A model generated the notes under the pieces. It was not told the origin of the DNA. It did no database searches and worked only from the letters and a program-made list of their open reading frames with translations. This document shows, one piece after another, positions 9,075-17,929 of a stretch of DNA of 42,846 bases. Position 1 is the first letter of the stretch; every line of letters begins with the position of its first letter. This DNA is from Labrenzia sp. DG1229 (GTDB taxonomy: Bacteria; Pseudomonadota; Alphaproteobacteria; Rhizobiales; Stappiaceae), in NCBI RefSeq assembly GCF_000521215.1, contig NZ_KI928940.1, positions 145,776-188,621 on the forward strand, written 5' to 3'. Position numbers and translations under genes: made by a program.

Positions 9075-9543
9075 CAAAGCCCTCAATTCGGTGCTGTTTA
9101 ATCCATTCCTCAACAAGGGACGCTACTGGTGCGTCAGCGGGCATGTGTTGGTAAGGACCCATACTCAGGGCCTGGCCGGGTCCGTTGGAAAATCCGTCTC
9201 CACCATAGGTGCTATCGAGAAAACGCAACCATTCCTTGCCAAACAACGAGGCGACGGTCGCTCTTGGATAGGCCGCAAGCGCGGTTCGCCGCAGCAGGAG
9301 GGCGATAGCGGCAGGATCGTCTCTGCAACGGGCAAGTTCGTTCAAGGCTTCACGTCGATAGGCGTTCTTCCGTCGATGAAGCCGGATGCGGTGCAAGAGT
9401 AAGACCGTCACTCCGAGAAACAGCAGGCTTAGCCATATCCAGCCGGCGGTTTGAGGCAGCATGGAAACAGAATCTGGCTCCGGAATCGGCTCAAGCAGCG
9501 CGATAAGTTCGGCAAGATTCAAGCCCTTCCATTCTTCTTTCAC
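9067..9543 (-). CDS. DUF4381 domain membrane protein
   Basis: This 158-residue protein has one transmembrane segment (about 34–51) followed by a basic stretch and a cytoplasmic helical domain with Arg/Ala-rich helices (about 60–150). It matches the DUF4381 family found between DUF58 and BatA genes in MoxR operons. The start overlaps the DUF58 stop by 4 bases (9540–9543) and its stop overlaps the BatA-like start. No enzymatic motif is visible. Its role is probably structural within the membrane VWA complex. Confidence 0.8.
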   Translation of the reverse strand: MKEEWKGLNLAELIALLEPIPEPDSVSMLPQTAGWIWLSLLFLGVTVLLLHRIRLHRRKNAYRREALNELARCRDDPAAIALLLRRTALAAYPRATVASLFGKEWLRFLDSTYGGDGFSNGPGQALSMGPYQHMPADAPVASLVEEWIKQHRIEGFDV

Positions 9544-10454
9544 CGTTCAGCCCTCCGGGACCCCGGCCGCTGGCCCATCAGGAGGCGTAATTGGTCAACG
9601 GTGTCTTCTCCGGCGCTCAACGGCAACACCGGAATGCCGTATTTCCTCTGCCAGGTCAGAACTTCAGCTATTCGGCCGGCAGCGAAATCCGACAGTCTTT
9701 TGAATGTTTCCGAGGTTCCGGTATCCAACTCGACCTGCAACTCTCCGTCGGAAACGACCAGTTTCATGTTCCGGGGCACATCTTCTGAAACAGGATCCGT
9801 CACCGGGCACAGGACGACATCATTGTGCCGTGCGATGGAACTGACCAGCCTGCCGGTCTGCTGATCAAGGCCGTCGAAATCGCTGATGATGACGACAAGA
9901 TGATCGCGGCGGGCGATGCGCGCAACCGATTGAAGTGGTTGGTTCAAAAGCAGCGGGCGCTCGACATTCGGCGCCTCGGCATGCAACAGTCCGTTTGCAC
10001 GTTCAAGGGAAACCAGAAACCGGTTAATTGCGGTCCGGCTTCGCTTCGGTCGCAGTTCGGAAACCTGATGGTCGCCGAATATGACGCCGCCGACGCGATC
10101 ACCCTGACCGAGAATCCGAAAGGCGACAAACGCTGCAGCTTCAGCAGCCGTTACTGATTTCATGTTCAGCCGGGTGCCGAAGAACATGGACATGCGTTGA
10201 TCCACGACCAGAAGGGCGGGGCGGTCACGTTCCTCGCTGTAGACCCTGACATGGGCCGCGCCTGTTCTGGCGGTGACTTTCCAATCAATCATTCTTGGAT
10301 CGTCGCCTGGCAGGTAACCACGCAGTTCTTCAAAATTCAGCCCGCGTCCCCTTAGCCTCGACGCATGACGTCCATTCAAGACACTTGAGACCGGTTGGGC
10401 GGGCAAAAGTGTCAGGTTCCTCGCTTTCCCCTCGAGCGCGCGCAGATGTGTCAC
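9540..10454 (-). CDS. DUF58 domain protein (start region interrupted)
   Basis: The open frame from GTG 10454 encodes 304 residues typical of soluble DUF58 proteins of MoxR operons. It includes GRHASRLRGRG, the PGDDPRMIDWK motif, LVVDQRMSMFFG and a VWA-like fold. The start is doubtful. In the same frame, codons upstream of 10454 read FPGHRYRIDPRIQVDV, which resembles normal DUF58 N-terminal sequence. An in-frame ATG lies at 10538, but a TAA stop at 10509–10511 separates them. A strong GAGGAG ribosome-binding site sits just before ATG 10545, which is in another frame. So either a small lesion disrupts the natural start, or translation begins at GTG 10454. It lies between moxR and the DUF4381 gene. 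Confidence 0.8.
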   Translation of the reverse strand: MTHLRALEGKARNLTLLPAQPVSSVLNGRHASRLRGRGLNFEELRGYLPGDDPRMIDWKVTARTGAAHVRVYSEERDRPALLVVDQRMSMFFGTRLNMKSVTAAEAAAFVAFRILGQGDRVGGVIFGDHQVSELRPKRSRTAINRFLVSLERANGLLHAEAPNVERPLLLNQPLQSVARIARRDHLVVIISDFDGLDQQTGRLVSSIARHNDVVLCPVTDPVSEDVPRNMKLVVSDGELQVELDTGTSETFKRLSDFAAGRIAEVLTWQRKYGIPVLPLSAGEDTVDQLRLLMGQRPGSRRAER

Positions 10455-10555
10455 GTCGACCTGTATTCTCGGGTCGATCCGGTATCGATGGCCCGGAAAC
10501 GTGCCTGTTTAGGCCACTTCTGGTGCGCGCGGAGACATCACGCATTGCCTGCTCC

Positions 10556-11596
10556 TCAGGTCAGGGCCACCAAGGTGACAATTTCGTCGACGACCCTGTC
10601 CGGTGTCACGCCGTCGCCATCGGCTTCGAAGCTCAAAGTGAGCCGGTGCCGGAGTACGTCGTGAACAATCGCCCTGATGTCCAACGGGTCGACATAGTCA
10701 CGCTCGTTCAGCCAGGCATGCGTCCGGCTGCATTTGTCGAGCGCCAGCGACGCACGGGGACTTGCCCCGACTTCAATCCAGCGTCTCAATTCGCCGCTGT
10801 AGATTTCCGGCGTACGCGTTGCCTGCACAAGGTCGGCCATATAACGTTCGCTCGCTTCGGAGACGTGTATTCCAGCTATTTGCGAACGGGCCGCGAAAAC
10901 GGCGTTTTGTGGGACCGGCGACAAAGGCTCGTCCGGCTGTTCGGCGATTTCAGCTTCTTTCACTTCCGGCACAAGCGCTGCCGTTTCTTCGGACCGGACA
11001 AGCTGGATGATCCTGATTTCATCGTCGACAGGTGGATAAGTGATCAGCACGTGCATGAGAAACCTGTCCATCTGCGCTTCAGGGAGCGGATAGGTGCCTT
11101 CCTGTTCAACCGGGTTCTGCGTTGCCATCACCATGAACAGTGGTTCCATCTTGTGTGTTTTGCCACTGACGGTCACCTGCCGTTCTTCCATTGCCTCTAG
11201 AAGGGCAGCCTGGACCTTGGCCGGTGCCCGGTTGATCTCGTCCGCCAGTACGATATTGGCGAAGATGGGTCCAGGTTCGAAACGGAATGTGCCGTTGCCA
11301 CCTGACTGGTGGTAAACTTCGGTGCCGGTCACGTCGGAGGGAAGCAGGTCCGGTGTGAACTGGATACGGCTGAAATCTGCCTCCATGTTCTTCGCCATGG
11401 CCTTGATCGCACGTGTCTTTGCAAGTCCGGGCAATCCCTCGATCAGGAGGTTGCCATTGGCCAGCAGGCCGATGATCAGCCGGTCAATCACATCTTCCTG
11501 TCCAACGATCGATTTCTGCATGCGCTCCTTGAGCTGCTGGATCTGCTGGAGTGCTTCTGACATCTGCGGCTTCCTGTTTGATCCGGGCAAGCTCAT
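10556..11596 (-). CDS. MoxR family AAA+ ATPase
   Basis: This 346-residue AAA+ ATPase has the MoxR-type Walker A GLPGLAKT (54–61), Walker B VLADE (116–120), a sensor region with ATQNPVEQEGTYPLPEAQ and a C-terminal lid domain. MoxR ATPases act as chaperones for assembly or metal loading of enzyme complexes, together with VWA proteins. The ATG at 11596 overlaps the stop of the upstream phosphodiesterase gene (ATGA), which argues for this start and for tight co-translation. An internal ATG at 11563 (MSEALQQ) is an alternative. It is the ATPase partner of the DUF58/BatA/BatB proteins downstream. Confidence 0.92.
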   Translation of the reverse strand: MSLPGSNRKPQMSEALQQIQQLKERMQKSIVGQEDVIDRLIIGLLANGNLLIEGLPGLAKTRAIKAMAKNMEADFSRIQFTPDLLPSDVTGTEVYHQSGGNGTFRFEPGPIFANIVLADEINRAPAKVQAALLEAMEERQVTVSGKTHKMEPLFMVMATQNPVEQEGTYPLPEAQMDRFLMHVLITYPPVDDEIRIIQLVRSEETAALVPEVKEAEIAEQPDEPLSPVPQNAVFAARSQIAGIHVSEASERYMADLVQATRTPEIYSGELRRWIEVGASPRASLALDKCSRTHAWLNERDYVDPLDIRAIVHDVLRHRLTLSFEADGDGVTPDRVVDEIVTLVALT

Positions 11597-13287
11597 TTAA
11601 GGACTTCGTGCAGAACCATTCCCAATGATCCACTCGGCTCCTTGATTTTCAGGAGCGCAGACAAAGTCGGAGCAAGGTCAATTGTTTCAACTCGCCTTGC
11701 AACTCGTTTCTTGTCGATGCCCTGACCGGTAATGATAATGGGCACGTGCGTGTCATAGGACCAAGGGGACCCGTGATGTGACGCCACGTGCAGTCCATCG
11801 AAGTCGCCGACAAACCAATGCGGTTCAAACACGATATAGATGTCGCCAGACCTTTCGGAGTGAAAGTTGGACAATACCGCGCTGGAAACGGGCGTGACAG
11901 CGACACGGCCGGACCGGAGATCGTCGCTTGAAAAAGCGAAAGCAATGCCGGGCATTTTTTGAAGTTCGTCCGCCAGACGCCTCGCCACGACGCGTTTGTC
12001 CAGGTCGTTTTCGCCAAGAAATGCCTCATCCAGATAAACGTATGGTTGCGAGAAACTCTCGATCATCTCACTCGCAAACCCGAATTCTTGTCGAAGGTTT
12101 TCGGCTGCAGAATGCGTGTCGACGTCGTCAAACGAGAAATAGCTCGCGGGAATGCCGAGCGAATTCAGATAACCAGGCACTTCGGCAGCGCCATGGTCAG
12201 CCGACAGAACAACAAGGGTATTCTCAAGACCGACTGTCTCGTCGACGTGTTGCAGCAACCCGGCAATTGTAGCGTCGAGACGGCGCAGGTTGTCTTCTGC
12301 TTCAAGGCTCGATGGGCCGAAGATATGGCCGACATAGTCAGTCGAGGAAAAACTGACTGACAGGTAATCGGTGACGTCGTCCTTGCCCAGATCCTCGGCG
12401 TCCAGGAGTTCTTTCGCAAACGATGCCGTCAGTTCGTCACCGGCGGGGCTGAGCGTCAGCAACGTGGTATAGTATTTCCCGTCACCAGCACCGTAGGGGT
12501 GGGGAAAAACGCGTCCGAAGCCGGGAAAGTCCGTTTCCCATTCCGCGTCGTCCATGTTGCCGAACCGGTAGGTATCGACCTTGTCCGACAGGCTCCAGTT
12601 CGTCTCCGCGAATGCTGCAACTTGCCCGGAATCATTCCAGTTGCCGACCCACTCGGGATAGGCGTTCATGTAATATTTCGAAGTTACGAAACGACCTTCA
12701 CTCTTGGAGAACCAATAGGCGTCACCGCTGTGACCAGCCATTGAGATGGCACCTCGATCCTTGACCGAGACCCCGAAGATTTTTGGGTTACCACCAATGC
12801 CGATGGCGATTTCGTCCGAGAATGTCGACGACAGGATCGCGGCCGGCGACCGTCCATCCGAAGTTGCGGCTCTCTGCGTGGGGTCAATCTCTGTCGACTG
12901 GTCTATGCCTGCCTGCGCAAGGAGCGGGTAGTCGGGGTCCTGAACATTGTAGAAAGGGGTGCCGGTTTCGCGATCGAACCAGAGATTGGCGACCATCCCG
13001 TGGATCGACGGGTCTGTTCCGGTCGCAAGAGTGGTGTGTCCGACAATGGTTTCAGTGTTGGCATGACGGTGATGCGCGTTGGTAAAATAGGTGCCGTTGT
13101 CCAGAAGATAGCGAAAACCACCTTCACCAAAGTGCTTCAGGTTCCGGTCAATAAGATCGCCACGCAACTGATCGACCGTGATTTGGAGAACAAGCTTTGG
13201 ATGTCCGTCGTCGGCATACGCTGTCGGGCTGAATATGCAGGCGACAATCGCGCCCACCGATGTCACTCGCAATGTTGCGTCAATCAT
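11593..13287 (-). CDS. periplasmic alkaline phosphatase superfamily protein (PafA/NPP-like phosphomonoesterase or phosphodiesterase)
   Basis: The ATG at 13287 follows a GGAGAG ribosome-binding site and gives 564 residues with a signal peptide (cleavage near residue 25, AYA-DD). A longer open frame to 13563 lacks coding character. Features of the alkaline phosphatase superfamily are visible: metal ligand D39 in VDQLRGD, probable nucleophile T80 in the segment TETIVGHTTLATG (residues 78–90), SSTDYVGHIFGP, SADHGAAEVPG, and a C-terminal HHGSPWSYDTHVPI metal-binding region. The closest types are PafA-like phosphatases and nucleotide pyrophosphatase/phosphodiesterases. The substrate class is uncertain. 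It lies between a sulfatase gene (128 bp upstream) and moxR (4-bp overlap), so its expression is coupled to the MoxR–VWA system. Confidence 0.85.
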   Translation of the reverse strand: MIDATLRVTSVGAIVACIFSPTAYADDGHPKLVLQITVDQLRGDLIDRNLKHFGEGGFRYLLDNGTYFTNAHHRHANTETIVGHTTLATGTDPSIHGMVANLWFDRETGTPFYNVQDPDYPLLAQAGIDQSTEIDPTQRAATSDGRSPAAILSSTFSDEIAIGIGGNPKIFGVSVKDRGAISMAGHSGDAYWFSKSEGRFVTSKYYMNAYPEWVGNWNDSGQVAAFAETNWSLSDKVDTYRFGNMDDAEWETDFPGFGRVFPHPYGAGDGKYYTTLLTLSPAGDELTASFAKELLDAEDLGKDDVTDYLSVSFSSTDYVGHIFGPSSLEAEDNLRRLDATIAGLLQHVDETVGLENTLVVLSADHGAAEVPGYLNSLGIPASYFSFDDVDTHSAAENLRQEFGFASEMIESFSQPYVYLDEAFLGENDLDKRVVARRLADELQKMPGIAFAFSSDDLRSGRVAVTPVSSAVLSNFHSERSGDIYIVFEPHWFVGDFDGLHVASHHGSPWSYDTHVPIIITGQGIDKKRVARRVETIDLAPTLSALLKIKEPSGSLGMVLHEVLK

Positions 13288-13363
13288 TGCTTGTTCTCTC
13301 CGTTTGCGATCTTGGGGCTGAAGGTTAGTCGCCGTAAACTCTCGCGCTGGGTGCGCGTATTGA

Positions 13364-13399
13364 GGATCCGGGCAGCGTGATCTTCCGCCGCCCGGATCC
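13364..13399 (-). repeat. intercistronic stem-loop between sulfatase and phosphodiesterase genes
   Basis: GGATCCGGGC (13364–13373) and GCCCGGATCC (13390–13399) form a perfect 10-bp stem with a 16-nt loop, just after the sulfatase stop. No T-run follows in the direction of transcription, so it is not a standard intrinsic terminator. It may stabilise the upstream message or reduce read-through into the downstream operon. The role is inferred. Confidence 0.45.
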
Positions 13400-13414
13400 G
13401 AAGTGAGACAGAAC

Positions 13415-15021
13415 CTATTGCGCGCCGCCAGGCGTGCTGAGCTTGTCCATGACCTGATCAAGCGAGAAGCTTGCCGCTTTCTGACGTGGAGGGAATTCCT
13501 GGAATGTCGCCAGGAACTGTCCGACATATTGTTGTGCCGGAACAAGCAGATAAACGCGGTCAATCAGCCAGTCATAATAGGTGTTGGACGTCCTGTAGGA
13601 GCGTTCATAAGGATCGCGGCGCAAGTTGAAGACGAGCGGCACACGCAAAGGGGTGAACGGCTCGATCCATGCCCGCAGGGTCTTGTATTCCTTCTGCTCC
13701 ATGAAAATCATTTTCCAGTCGTTGTAACGAAGTGCTGTCAGATCTCCGTCATCGGAAAAATAGAAGATTTCCCGACGGGGCCCTTCTTCAGCCTCTCCCA
13801 GCAAGACAGGCAACATGTTGTAGCCGTCAAGATGCACCTTGTACTCTCGTCCGATTGCCTGGACGCCACCTTGCTTCAACTGTTCCTTGATGTCCGGAAC
13901 GCCGGCTGCAGCCAGGTATGTCGGCAACCAGTCCATGTGGTGCATGATTTCGTTGGAGATCGAACCCGCTTCGATCTTGCCGGGCCAGCGCACCATGGAA
14001 GGAACGCGCCATCCACCTTCCCAGTTGGTGTTTTTCTCACCAAAGAAAGGCGTAGAAGCTGCATCCGGCCAGGTGTTGTAGTGCGGGCCGTTGTCCGTCG
14101 AATAGTGGACGATCGTGTTGTCGGTGATGCCGAGTTCATCCAGCAGATCGAGCAGTTGCCCGACCTGCATGTCATGTTCGATCATGCCTGCGGTGTATTC
14201 ATCGACGTTACGACCTGCGATCTTGTTCGCTTCTTCCCGCATTTCCGGCTTAACATGCGTGCGAAAATGCATGCGCGTTCCGTTCCACCAGACGTAAAAC
14301 GGTTTGCCCTGTTCATGCGCGCGCTTGATGAAATCGACAGCTCCGGCAATCGACTCCTCGTCAACGGTTTCCATCCGTTTCTTGGTAAGGGGGCCGGTGT
14401 CTTCGATAGTGCCGTCGGCCGAGGACTTGATCACCCCGCGAGGTCCGAAGGTTTCGCGGAAGGTCCGCCCATCCGGCATGAGAGCATCCCCGGGATAATC
14501 CTCGTTTTCCGGCTCTTCTTCCGCATTCAGGTGATAGAGGTTGCCGAAGAATTCGTCGAACCCATGGTTGGTGGGCAGGTGCTCGTCCTTGTCGCCAAGA
14601 TGGTTCTTGCCGAACTGGCCGGTGACATAGCCCTGTGCTTTCAACAGGCCGGCTATCGTCGGATCTTCTTCCTGCATGCCGAGATCGGCGCCTGGCAATC
14701 CGACTTTCGACAGACCCGTAACCGAAACACGCTCTGTCCCATGATATAGGAAGAACGTCCCGCCGTGCATGATTGCTCACCATAGTAGTCGGTGAACATC
14801 ATGCCTTCCTCGGCAACGCGGTCTATGTTTGGCGTCTGGTATCCCATGAGGCCAAATGTGTAGGCAGAGATGTTGGATTGCCCGACATCGTCACCCCAGA
14901 TGACGAGGATATTGGGTTTGTCCGCCGATTGCGCCATCACGGGCGCAAACTCGGCCAGAGCAAGCGCTCCGGCCGCACAAACAGCCAGTTTTGCAGCCAG
15001 CAGATTGTACCTGAATTTCAT
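13415..15021 (-). pseudogene. periplasmic sulfatase (arylsulfatase family), disrupted by a frameshift
   Basis: Two overlapping reverse-strand frames together make one sulfatase of about 534 residues. The first (15021 to about 14722) carries a signal peptide (cut near VMA-QS), the metal-binding WGDDVG motif and the formylglycine site C85-T-A-G-R. Its family-like sequence ends at GQSVFR (residue 100). The second frame resumes with TGLSKVGLPGADLG and continues to 13415 through GQFGKNHLGD, TDNGPH and NWEGGWRVP. The join lies at about 14717–14724, where two extra bases (or one missing) shift the frame. A GGAAGGGA ribosome-binding site precedes ATG 15021. As written, the active-site cysteine is separated from most of the enzyme, so the gene is inactive unless this is a sequencing error or programmed shift. 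It heads the MoxR–Bat operon. Confidence 0.82.
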
Positions 15022-15070
15022 GACTATTCCCTTCCGATGCGCAATGGTTGCATTTCGAAAAAGTGAAACA

Positions 15071-15093
15071 CACCAATGTCTTGGTTATTGGTG
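15071..15093. promoter_or_regulatory. inverted repeat upstream of sulfatase operon, possible operator
   Basis: CACCAAT (15071–15077) and ATTGGTG (15087–15093) form a perfect 7-bp inverted repeat with a 9-bp spacer, 50–72 bp upstream of the sulfatase start. The position fits a repressor or activator site controlling the sulfatase–phosphodiesterase–MoxR–Bat operon. No regulator gene is next to it. Confidence 0.35.
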
Positions 15094-15855
15094 GAACAAT
15101 CAGATGCTGAAAATTCCGCAGCGTCAATGTTGAAGCCGAAATTTAATTTTCATCCATTGGCTTTTTCGACAATGACAAACGCTTTTGGTGCTCAAAGTCG
15201 TCCGGGTGACGACGGTAAGTACACGCATGCGACGAATGACTAGTGATTAAATTGACAAGGTAACAAAATCCCGCAACGGGTTTGACGGGCACTCGGATAC
15301 CAGTCGCCTATAGATTACGAAAGGAACGTCGCTGAAGAGCTGGAATCTGTTTGCGTGTAACCGTCCATCAAACCGAGGGAACTCCAACTCCAAAAGACGC
15401 ACCGAAATTCCGATCTTGATCACACCACACGTTGTCCGCAATTTTTAGGAAGCCAATAACGTCACCGAAGAGTTCAGGCAGCGGCTCGGAGGTCTTCGCA
15501 TTCTTGGAGACAAAAAGGAACGAGGTTTCGGACACCAGTTAAATCGCGTGCTGCGATAATCGTTGATGGTGTTTGGAAAAGCTGGAACGCTATTTGTCGT
15601 ACCGAATTTTGAAGCCTGACGGTCGCTGTTTTCTTGATTCGACTGCGAGATCATCCATTGCGTGCCATAAGCCAAGAATTTTTAGGGCCAATTTTTACCA
15701 TATTTCATGTCGCATCTATGACGCATGGATTTGTCAGAACTTTTCGGAAATTGCAGGAATCTGCGGGAAATCCTTGCAACATGCAGGTAACAAGGATTCG
15801 AGGCAAGCGCTTCGAGCGATCATCTTAAAATATTGAAGATATGCAGAAAAAGGAG
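15094..15855. other. gene-poor intergenic region
   Basis: No reading frame here has recognisable protein similarity, a good ribosome-binding site or neighbour support. The longest frames (64–87 codons, both strands) look random. The stretch is more AT-rich than its surroundings. It presumably includes the promoter of the sulfatase operon at its left end and a T-run (15845–15851 region on the complementary strand) just past the tRNA 3' end. It could be a decayed remnant, but no mobile-element ends were seen. Confidence 0.4.
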
Positions 15856-15929
15856 TGGCTGGGGAACCTGGATTCGAACCAGGACTAACGGAGTCAGAGT
15901 CCGTGGGTCTACCGTTAACCTATTCCCCA
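15856..15929 (-). tRNA. tRNA-Gln (anticodon CUG)
   Basis: A full cloverleaf can be drawn on the reverse strand. The 7-bp acceptor stem pairs TGGGGAA with TTCCCCA. The anticodon loop CTCTGAC sits on an ACGGA/TCCGT stem and presents CTG, which reads glutamine CAG codons. The T-arm is CCTGG-TTCGAAT-CCAGG. A discriminator G and an encoded CCA end the molecule. A run of Ts follows the 3' end and may terminate transcription. Confidence 0.93.
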
Positions 15930-16210
15930 ACAGCGCTTGGAAAATCAAGCTGTCAGTAAGTCGGAAGCGCGTTTGTTGTGACGCAGCCGAACAGTGAGCC
16001 GGATATACATCTATCATAATCTTGATTTCAAGTACCGTATTCGACTTTTTTGTGAAATTTCAGCTGAGCGAGCCCCGATCCGCAACGCGAAGATTGTGAG
16101 AGGGAGAGCTTTTCCATTGGCTGGCAACCTGTTACTGTTTTGCCAACGACAGATATGGCCGTCAAAGGCGCCGCCCGACAGGCGTGCGCGTATGGCCTGA
16201 AAGGCAAAAC

Positions 16211-17929
16211 GTGACTGAGTCAGGTCAGGAACCGCCCGGAACCGGGCGACGTGCCGCTGACGAGTCCGGAGATAGCGGAACTCGTTCTGAGTTCAAGGGA
16301 CCGAACCGCCGGCGTCGGAAGCGCCGTGCAGGGCAAGGTCCGAAAGGCAATGATGCAGGTCCAGAGGACAGAACTGCGGCATCGCCTGGGGGAGCGGGAG
16401 AAATTCCGGCCCAACGCGCAACCGGACCCGTTGAAGACACAAGCAGTGTGCAGGAAACCCCTGCGCAGGACGCCGGGGATTCCTCCGGTTCGTCAAGACG
16501 CCGGAAGAAACGGCGTCGTGGCCGCGCTGCTGCGAGCAACCATCCAGATAGTGGTATTTCAGGCCGGAACCAACCGCATCCGCCGGGTGAAACGCATCCG
16601 AATTCTGAAACGGTCACCAGTCCGAAAGGCAAAAAAGCTGCGAATCGACGCGGAAGGCGCCGTTGGCAGGCCTCCAGAAATACCAAGAACGGTCATTATG
16701 AATCCGCTGAAAAGAGCAACGAGGAGACAGGGACCAAATTGGCGGGAACGGAGCCGGATTCCGTTGCCAGGAGCGGGAAAGAGAAACACCGCCCGAGGGA
16801 AACCGACATTCGCCTGCCGGTACGTGCTGCTGAAGATGGCAATCCCCAGAAACGAGGATACCATGGCAGACGGCCGCGACACGGACAGCACAACGCACCC
16901 CTATATGCGGCGCTCGATCTGGGAACGAACAACTGCCGATTGTTGATTGCACGTCCCGAAGAACGGGGTTTCCGGGTCGTGGATGCCTATTCGCGTATCG
17001 TCAGGTTGGGCGAAGGGGTCGGGTCCAACAAACTTCTGAGTTCAGCGGCCATGGATCGCGCGATAGATGCATTGGCCAATTGTCACAGGAAGCTCGCCGA
17101 TCGGGGTGTCATGCGCTCCCGTCTCATTGCCACGGAAGCCTGCCGTGCCGCGGAAAATGGAGCTGATTTCATCGAAAGGGTCAAGGCGGAAACCGGGCTT
17201 GCCCTGGAAGTTGTCAACCGGGAAACCGAAGCCCGGCTCGCCGTTGCCGGCTGTGCTTCGCTTGTCGATCATGAAGCTGACGGTGTTATCCTGTTTGATA
17301 TCGGCGGCGGTTCTTCCGAAATCGTCTGGCTGGATCTTCGAAATCGGTCCGGTGCTCGCGGCTATGCCTTGACCCGTTTCATCCGGTCCTGGATTTCACT
17401 TCCGGTCGGAGTGGTCAATCTCGCCGAACGCCATGGTGGCGTCCATGTAACGCCTGATATCTTCGAAGCGATGGTTGAAGATGCGGCGGAACACCTGGCT
17501 TCCTTCAGCCTGGCCGACAATCTGGCCGAAGCGATTTCGTCCGGGCGCGTGCACATGCTCGGAACCTCCGGCACGGTAACGACACTGGCCGGCGTTCATC
17601 TTGGGCTGAGGCGGTATGACCGTCGACGTGTCGACGGGACGTGGCTCGATGACATCGATGTGTCGAAGATGATTGATCAACTGCGCGACATGCCCTATGA
17701 GGCGCGCGTGGAGAACCCATGTATTGGTGCCGATAGGGCTGACCTCGTTCTTGCGGGATGCGCAATTCTCGAGGCGATCCGGCGGCGTTGGACCTGCTCC
17801 AGACTTCGCGTTGCCGACAGGGGGCTGCGCGAGGGCATATTGACAGAATTGATGGCTGCCGATGGCGTCTGGGCACATAGAAAACCCGGAAGGCGCCCGG
17901 AAAGAAGGCGCCAGAGGAACAGAACATGA
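16211..17929 (+). CDS. Ppx/GppA family phosphatase with long basic disordered N-terminus
   Basis: The C-terminal two thirds (from about residue 230) is a Ppx/GppA exopolyphosphatase/guanosine pentaphosphatase domain: ALDLGTNNCRLL with D236, a second phosphate-binding segment FDIGGGSSEIVW, and LGTSGTVTTLAG. The first 230 residues are low-complexity and rich in Arg, Lys, Gly and Pro, with three KR clusters such as RRRRKRR. This suggests an RNA-binding or nucleolar-like tail. I chose the GTG at 16211 because an AAAGG ribosome-binding site precedes it. A GTG at 16184 would add nine residues. The stop overlaps the rlmE start (ATGA), so both are made together. The substrate could be polyphosphate or (p)ppGpp. 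A ribosome-linked role is inferred from the tail and the rlmE coupling. Confidence 0.85.
   Translation: MTESGQEPPGTGRRAADESGDSGTRSEFKGPNRRRRKRRAGQGPKGNDAGPEDRTAASPGGAGEIPAQRATGPVEDTSSVQETPAQDAGDSSGSSRRRKKRRRGRAAASNHPDSGISGRNQPHPPGETHPNSETVTSPKGKKAANRRGRRRWQASRNTKNGHYESAEKSNEETGTKLAGTEPDSVARSGKEKHRPRETDIRLPVRAAEDGNPQKRGYHGRRPRHGQHNAPLYAALDLGTNNCRLLIARPEERGFRVVDAYSRIVRLGEGVGSNKLLSSAAMDRAIDALANCHRKLADRGVMRSRLIATEACRAAENGADFIERVKAETGLALEVVNRETEARLAVAGCASLVDHEADGVILFDIGGGSSEIVWLDLRNRSGARGYALTRFIRSWISLPVGVVNLAERHGGVHVTPDIFEAMVEDAAEHLASFSLADNLAEAISSGRVHMLGTSGTVTTLAGVHLGLRRYDRRRVDGTWLDDIDVSKMIDQLRDMPYEARVENPCIGADRADLVLAGCAILEAIRRRWTCSRLRVADRGLREGILTELMAADGVWAHRKPGRRPERRRQRNRT

Noticed and set aside
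13288..13563. N-terminal extension of the phosphodiesterase frame
   Set aside because: The 92 extra residues lack coding character and a ribosome-binding site, whereas ATG 13287 has both a GGAGAG site and a signal peptide.
13403..14749. 448-codon forward frame opposite the sulfatase
   Set aside because: It is antisense to well-conserved sulfatase sequence and matches no family; long antisense frames are common in GC-rich genes.
15445..15836. Short open frames of 76–87 codons near the tRNA
   Set aside because: No similarity to known proteins, no good ribosome-binding site and overlapping frames on both strands; treated as chance.
15790..15880. GGATTCGA repeated near 15795 and in the tRNA-Gln T-arm, as a possible integration attachment site
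   Set aside because: Only 8 bases match and no integrase gene or second tRNA end is present, so chance is more likely.
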